DNA of 33,278 bases from Geobacter sp. (GTDB lineage: Bacteria; Desulfobacterota; Desulfuromonadia; Geobacterales; DSM-12255): contig VEOV01000332.1 of NCBI GenBank assembly GCA_012026855.1, forward strand, positions 1-33,278, given 5' to 3'. The notes below the pieces were generated by a model. That model had not been told where the DNA came from. It saw only the letters and a list, made by a program, of their open reading frames with translations, and did no database searches. The first letter of the stretch is position 1. The number at the start of each line of letters is the position of its first letter. Positions 29,216-33,278 of the stretch are shown piece by piece. Position numbers and translations under genes: made by a program.

Positions 29216-29967
29216 CAGAGTCTCCAGAATATGCCCATGGCGGTCACAATCAGCAGCGAGGTCAACAGTTCGGAGGGCCTGAAGGGCCGGTGCTTCATCA
29301 GCGGCAGGGTGCCGTCATAGCCCCGCTGAGTCATGGCCACGGTCATGGTCTGGCTGCTGTCGAAAGCCTTGATTACCAGGGCGCCGGCCAACGTTCCCAA
29401 AGAGCGGAACGAGCGGCGCACCCCCACGTAGCCGAGGCGGTTCTTCTGGGCGGCATGGATCACCTGGGCATCATCGGCCAGGACAAAGAGGTAGCGCCAG
29501 GCAAAGACGGTGACTTCGATGAAGCCCCGAGGGAGACGAAGCCAGGCAAGGGCGGCCAGCAGTTCGGTAAAAGGGGTGGCAAAGCCGAGGGCGGCCACCA
29601 GGGTGACCGCGCCGCAGATCCGGGCGGCGATCCGGCACCCCTCCAGCAGTCCGGTGCGGCTGACGGAGAGCTGCAGCCAGTGCAGATCGATGCTGGCAAG
29701 CGGCTCACCGCCGCTGAACAGGGCTTTGAGCAGCAGCACCACCATGACCAGGAAGAGCGGCTCGGCAAATCTCATCAGCAGCTGCTTTGCCGGCACCTGC
29801 AGCCAGATGCAGACCCCGAGCCCAAAGGCCGTCACCAGCAGGGGGAAGGCGATGCCGGCGGAGCTGATCACCATGACCAGCAGGGCAAGGGCGGCGACCA
29901 GCTTTACCCGGGGGTCGCAGCTGGAGAGCTGGTGTTGGCGGTTATTTTGGGGTTTGATTGTTTTCAT
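29215..29967 (-). CDS. cbiQ: Cobalt ECF transporter transmembrane component
   Basis: DPRVKLVAALALLVMV...; FIEVTVFAWRYLFVLADDAQVIHAAQKNRLG...; TVAMTQRGYDG. Confidence 0.93.
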   Translation of the reverse strand: MKTIKPQNNRQHQLSSCDPRVKLVAALALLVMVISSAGIAFPLLVTAFGLGVCIWLQVPAKQLLMRFAEPLFLVMVVLLLKALFSGGEPLASIDLHWLQLSVSRTGLLEGCRIAARICGAVTLVAALGFATPFTELLAALAWLRLPRGFIEVTVFAWRYLFVLADDAQVIHAAQKNRLGYVGVRRSFRSLGTLAGALVIKAFDSSQTMTVAMTQRGYDGTLPLMKHRPFRPSELLTSLLIVTAMGIFWRL

Positions 29968-30022
29968 GCCATTGATATCTCATCGAGTCCTGGTGCTGCA
30001 AGGGGGCTTTCCACGGTAGCCG

Positions 30023-30334
30023 TCAACCGTTTGTGTGATTTTTCGGCTGCTCCTTCTTCTCATTCACCAGCATCCGCCAGTAATAACCGCCAACAAAACC
30101 GCCGACCGCTCCGGCCAGCAGGAAGGCGAAGAGGAGCAGGTCTCCCTTGTCGGTGCTGACAAGGGGTGGCCGTGCTTCCCGGCCATGCTCTTTGGCGATC
30201 TTCTCTACCACCGCTTCGTCGACCCCGGTCCATGGCTTGGGTGCCAGGGAGAAGAAGCTGTAGACGTAGAGCAGGGTCGGCAGCAGGATGGCGTGCACCA
30301 ACAGGATCTTGTAACGATTCTTTCGGTCAGGCAT
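30023..30334 (-). CDS. CbiN-like two-TM accessory subunit of the cobalt transporter
   Basis: TM - extracytoplasmic loop - TM topology; KPWTGVDEAVVEKIAKEHGREARPP...LLLFAFLLAGAVGGFVGGYYW; sits between cbiM and cbiQ; ATG 30334 overlaps the cbiM stop. Confidence 0.7.
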   Translation of the reverse strand: MPDRKNRYKILLVHAILLPTLLYVYSFFSLAPKPWTGVDEAVVEKIAKEHGREARPPLVSTDKGDLLLFAFLLAGAVGGFVGGYYWRMLVNEKKEQPKNHTNG

Positions 30335-31067
30335 TACCGGATACCTCACTTTGCTTCAGCAGCTTCATTTTCACCAGCAGATCGGGGCGCTTCCTGGCCA
30401 GCAGTGTTATCATGCCGGCGGTCATGGCCCCCTCCAGCAGGCCCAGCGGCAGCTGGGTCGGGATAAAGGCTATCATTATTTTGGCAAATAGGGGCAAAAA
30501 TTCGGCTGAACCGCGAATGCCGCTGGCCAGCTCCAGTGAAGTGGTCAGGTAGGTGGCCCAGTCGGTCAGCAGGCCGGCGGCAAAGGCGGCGATGCCGAGC
30601 GATGCCCCCAGGCCCCGCAGACCGCGGAACAAGCCATAGCCGACAAAGGAGCCGACCACCCCCATGGAGACGATATCTGCCCCCAGGGTGGAGAGGCCGC
30701 CATGGGCCAGGAAGAGCGCCTGGATCAACAGTGCAACGCTGCTGATCAGCACACTGACCAGCGGGCCGGCCAGGATGGCGGCAATGCCGGTGCCGCAGGG
30801 GTGGGAGCAGGTGCCGGCCGTCGGCACCGGGATCGGCATGCAGGAGATGATGAACACCACCGCCGACAAGAGGCCCACCAGCGGTTTCATGGCCAGGTCT
30901 TCTCTGGCGAGCCGGTTCAGCTGCCGCACTCCGAGCGCCACGAACGGCGCGGCCACCACGAACCAGAACGCTGCCCAGGGGAGTGGCAGGATTCCCTCGG
31001 AGATGTGCATGGCATGGGCCGGTGTGGCTAAGGCCAGCAGCAGGATTGTCAGGGTGATCCGGGGCAT
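30327..31067 (-). CDS. cbiM: Cobalt ECF transporter S component CbiM, with signal peptide
   Basis: ATPAHA-MHISEGILPLPWAAFW; PIPVPTAGTCSHPCGTGIAAILAGP. Confidence 0.95.
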   Translation of the reverse strand: MPRITLTILLLALATPAHAMHISEGILPLPWAAFWFVVAAPFVALGVRQLNRLAREDLAMKPLVGLLSAVVFIISCMPIPVPTAGTCSHPCGTGIAAILAGPLVSVLISSVALLIQALFLAHGGLSTLGADIVSMGVVGSFVGYGLFRGLRGLGASLGIAAFAAGLLTDWATYLTTSLELASGIRGSAEFLPLFAKIMIAFIPTQLPLGLLEGAMTAGMITLLARKRPDLLVKMKLLKQSEVSGNA

Positions 31068-31074
31068 GATGGAC

Positions 31075-32454
31075 TCAAATTGAATGATTGGCTTTGAATT
31101 TACGGCAATTTTCCACCAGTGAAGCGGCTATTCCCGGATTGCTGCCGAAATGGAGATGGATGTAGGAGGCGAGGCAGTTCTTGTAGCTATAACCCTCGAT
31201 GCCCAGGTCGTTCAGCCCCCTGCTTACCTGGTAGAACCGGGGGAAGCTTTCCGGGATTTCGCCGGTTTCGGAGTAATGGAATTCATGCCCCCTGGCCACA
31301 TCCCCTTTTTTGCCCAGCAGGCAGTTCTGGCGCAGCCGGACTTCACGGTAACCGAGGGTCTTTCTTTTCTTGAGCATGGTGGTCTGCACCGGGAAGATGC
31401 CACTAAAGCCGTGCAGTGTGTTGTTCTCCCTGTCCATGAGGCCTTCAGTCAGGTAGATCAGGCCGCCGCATTCGGCGTAGACCGGCATGCCGGCCTCTAT
31501 GGCGCCTTTGATGGCGGCAAGCATGCTCCTGTTGGCGGCAAGATCGGCGGCGTACAGTTCCGGATACCCTCCCGGCAGATAGATGCCGGCAATCCCGGCC
31601 GGGAGTGCACTGTCAGCCAGCGGTGAGAAGTCAATCAGTTCGGCTCCGGCGGCAGCCAGCAGCTGGAGATTGGTTTCATAGACAAAACAGAAGGCGCTAT
31701 CCCTGGCAACGGCGATTTTGACCGGCTTCTTCCGGGCCGCCCGCTTGCCGGGGAGGTCAATGACGAAACCGGCCGCGGCAGCAGCCCAGAGAGCGCCGAA
31801 ATCCACCGATGAGCGGACAATGTCGGCCAGGTTGTCCAGATACTGGCTGGAGAGCGGGTTGTCTTCCGCCGTAACCAGGCCGAGATGACGCGAAGGGAGA
31901 TGCAGGGCAGTGTTGCGCAGGATACTGCCGATTACCTTGATGCCGGGCAGATTCCCTTCGACCGCCTCGCGCAGGATTCTGGCGTGGTGGTCGCTGCCGA
32001 CGTTATTGAAGATCACGCCGCCGATCCTTACCTCGGGATCAAATTCGACAAAGCCCTTCACAAAAGCGGCCGCACTCCGGGCAAAACCCTTGGCATCGAT
32101 GACCAGGAATACCGTGGCCCCGGTCAGTTTGGCAATCTGGGCGCTGCTCCCTTCCTCGGAGTTGCCGCCGATGCCATCAAAAAGACCCATGACCCCTTCG
32201 ATTACGGCAATGTCGGCATCGGCGCAGTGGCCGGCATAAACCTCCTGCACCGTTTCCGGGGAGCAGATCCAGCCATCCAGATTGAGGGAAGGGTGGCCGG
32301 TTACCATGGTGTGGTAGCCGGGATCGATGAAGTCCGGGCCGACCTTGAACGGGGCGACTTTAAGGCCGCGCCGCTTCAGGCACTCCATGATGCCGATGGT
32401 GACGGTTGTTTTGCCGCTGCTGCTCATGGGGGCGGCGATCATGATCGATTTCAT
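31075..32454 (-). CDS. cbiA: Cobyrinate a,c-diamide synthase
   Basis: SIMIAAPMSSSGKTTVTIGIMECL...FKVGPDFIDPGYHTMVTG; glutamine amidotransferase domain PVYAECGGLIYLTEGL. Confidence 0.96.
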   Translation of the reverse strand: MKSIMIAAPMSSSGKTTVTIGIMECLKRRGLKVAPFKVGPDFIDPGYHTMVTGHPSLNLDGWICSPETVQEVYAGHCADADIAVIEGVMGLFDGIGGNSEEGSSAQIAKLTGATVFLVIDAKGFARSAAAFVKGFVEFDPEVRIGGVIFNNVGSDHHARILREAVEGNLPGIKVIGSILRNTALHLPSRHLGLVTAEDNPLSSQYLDNLADIVRSSVDFGALWAAAAAGFVIDLPGKRAARKKPVKIAVARDSAFCFVYETNLQLLAAAGAELIDFSPLADSALPAGIAGIYLPGGYPELYAADLAANRSMLAAIKGAIEAGMPVYAECGGLIYLTEGLMDRENNTLHGFSGIFPVQTTMLKKRKTLGYREVRLRQNCLLGKKGDVARGHEFHYSETGEIPESFPRFYQVSRGLNDLGIEGYSYKNCLASYIHLHFGSNPGIAASLVENCRKFKANHSI

Positions 32455-32471
32455 GGCGTACTCCTTGCGGC

Positions 32472-33074
32472 TCAGCCGTTCAAGAGGCTGACAACCCTTT
32501 TGCCGTCGGCGTAGAAGTCGATGATGTTCAGGCAGGCATACTTCTGCTCGATGTTGAACAGCGCCGCCAGCGGCGCGCCGATGGTGTCCAGCAGCAGCAC
32601 CCTGTTCATGCCGCCATGGCCGACCACCAGGACATTTTCGCCCGGGTGGGCGGCAATGATCCCTTTGAAAGCCGGGATGGCGCGGTCTGCCATGTCCTGC
32701 AGATTCTCCCCTTCCGGCACCCGGTAGTTAACGATGTCCGCCAGCCGAGCCTGCCACTGGTCTGGGTACTTGGCGGTGATCTCCTGCCAGGTCATTCCTT
32801 CCCAGATGCCGATGTTCAGCTCCCGCAGCTCTGGTTTGTGCACCGGCTTGATGCCGAGCGGGCTGCAGATGATCTCGGCGCCGATGGTGCAGCGGGAGAG
32901 ATCGCTGGAGTAGCAGGCGGTGATGTTGCAATCGACGAGCCGCTCCCGTAGCTGATGGTACTGGTTCACGCCGTGCTCGGTCAGGCCGACGTCGGCATGG
33001 CCGTTGTAGGAGGGTGTTGCGTGTGTGACGACCTGACCGTGGCGGATCAGGTAGATGCGGGTTTTACTGGTCAT
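32472..33074 (-). CDS. cobC: Histidine phosphatase, probable alpha-ribazole phosphatase
   Basis: IYLIRHGQVVTHATPSYNGHADVGLTEHG...LRELNIGIWEGMTWQEI...VLVVGHGGMNRVLL. ATG 33074 preferred over 33110. Confidence 0.85.
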   Translation of the reverse strand: MTSKTRIYLIRHGQVVTHATPSYNGHADVGLTEHGVNQYHQLRERLVDCNITACYSSDLSRCTIGAEIICSPLGIKPVHKPELRELNIGIWEGMTWQEITAKYPDQWQARLADIVNYRVPEGENLQDMADRAIPAFKGIIAAHPGENVLVVGHGGMNRVLLLDTIGAPLAALFNIEQKYACLNIIDFYADGKRVVSLLNG

Positions 33075-33081
33075 GATGATG

Positions 33082-33278
33082 CTATGCTCCTGAGACGATA
33101 ATGATGCCAAGGAGGCAGATTATTTCCGCCACCTCGCTGCCGGCGCCGATAATGTCGCCGGTGATGCCGCCCAGACGGCGGTGAAAGTAATATTTGACAA
33201 AAACGGCAAAAATTACAACAGGAATACAACAGAGAATCCCCGGCAGACCGAGGAGTAGCCAGGCAGCACTAATAGTAA
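33082..33278 (-). CDS. cobS: Adenosylcobinamide-GDP ribazoletransferase, C-terminal fragment (window edge)
   Basis: Not in the ORF track. Minus-strand translation TISAAWLLLGLPGILCCIPVVIFAVFVKYYFHRRLGGITGDIIGAGSEVAEIICLLGIIIVSGA* carries the CobS RLGGITGDxxGAxxE motif. Confidence 0.9.
   Translation of the reverse strand, partial: TISAAWLLLGLPGILCCIPVVIFAVFVKYYFHRRLGGITGDIIGAGSEVAEIICLLGIIIVSGA

Overview
The window looks like a GC-rich Geobacter/Desulfuromonadia-type chromosome segment (inferred from gene content). From left to right it holds: the 3' end of an OleD-like NAD-dependent epimerase/dehydrogenase; a PiT phosphate permease with its DUF47 (PhoU-like) partner; a CbpA/DnaJ-type co-chaperone interrupted by one in-frame TGA; two parvulin-type PPIases; mfd; a lower-GC accessory patch (orphan membrane protein plus AAA/DUF4143 ATPase, with large palindromes on both sides of the ATPase); a polysaccharide deacetylase; a Uup-type ABC-F protein; a DUF1499 protein; a MerA-like reductase; gatC/gatA/gatB; a multi-spanning glycosyltransferase-like protein; two small genes; and a long minus-strand cobalamin/cobalt-uptake operon (cobS partial, cobC, cbiA, cbiM, CbiN-like, cbiQ, cbiO, cbiX, cbiC, cbiD, cbiET, cbiL, cupin). 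The main unexplained signals are: the in-frame TGA in the CbpA gene with conserved downstream coding sequence; several roughly 110-175 bp intergenic inverted-repeat elements, two of them inside otherwise tightly packed operons (gatC/gatA and cbiD/cbiET); and the palindromes around the DUF4143 ATPase. Family names come from motif recognition by eye. No database search was possible.
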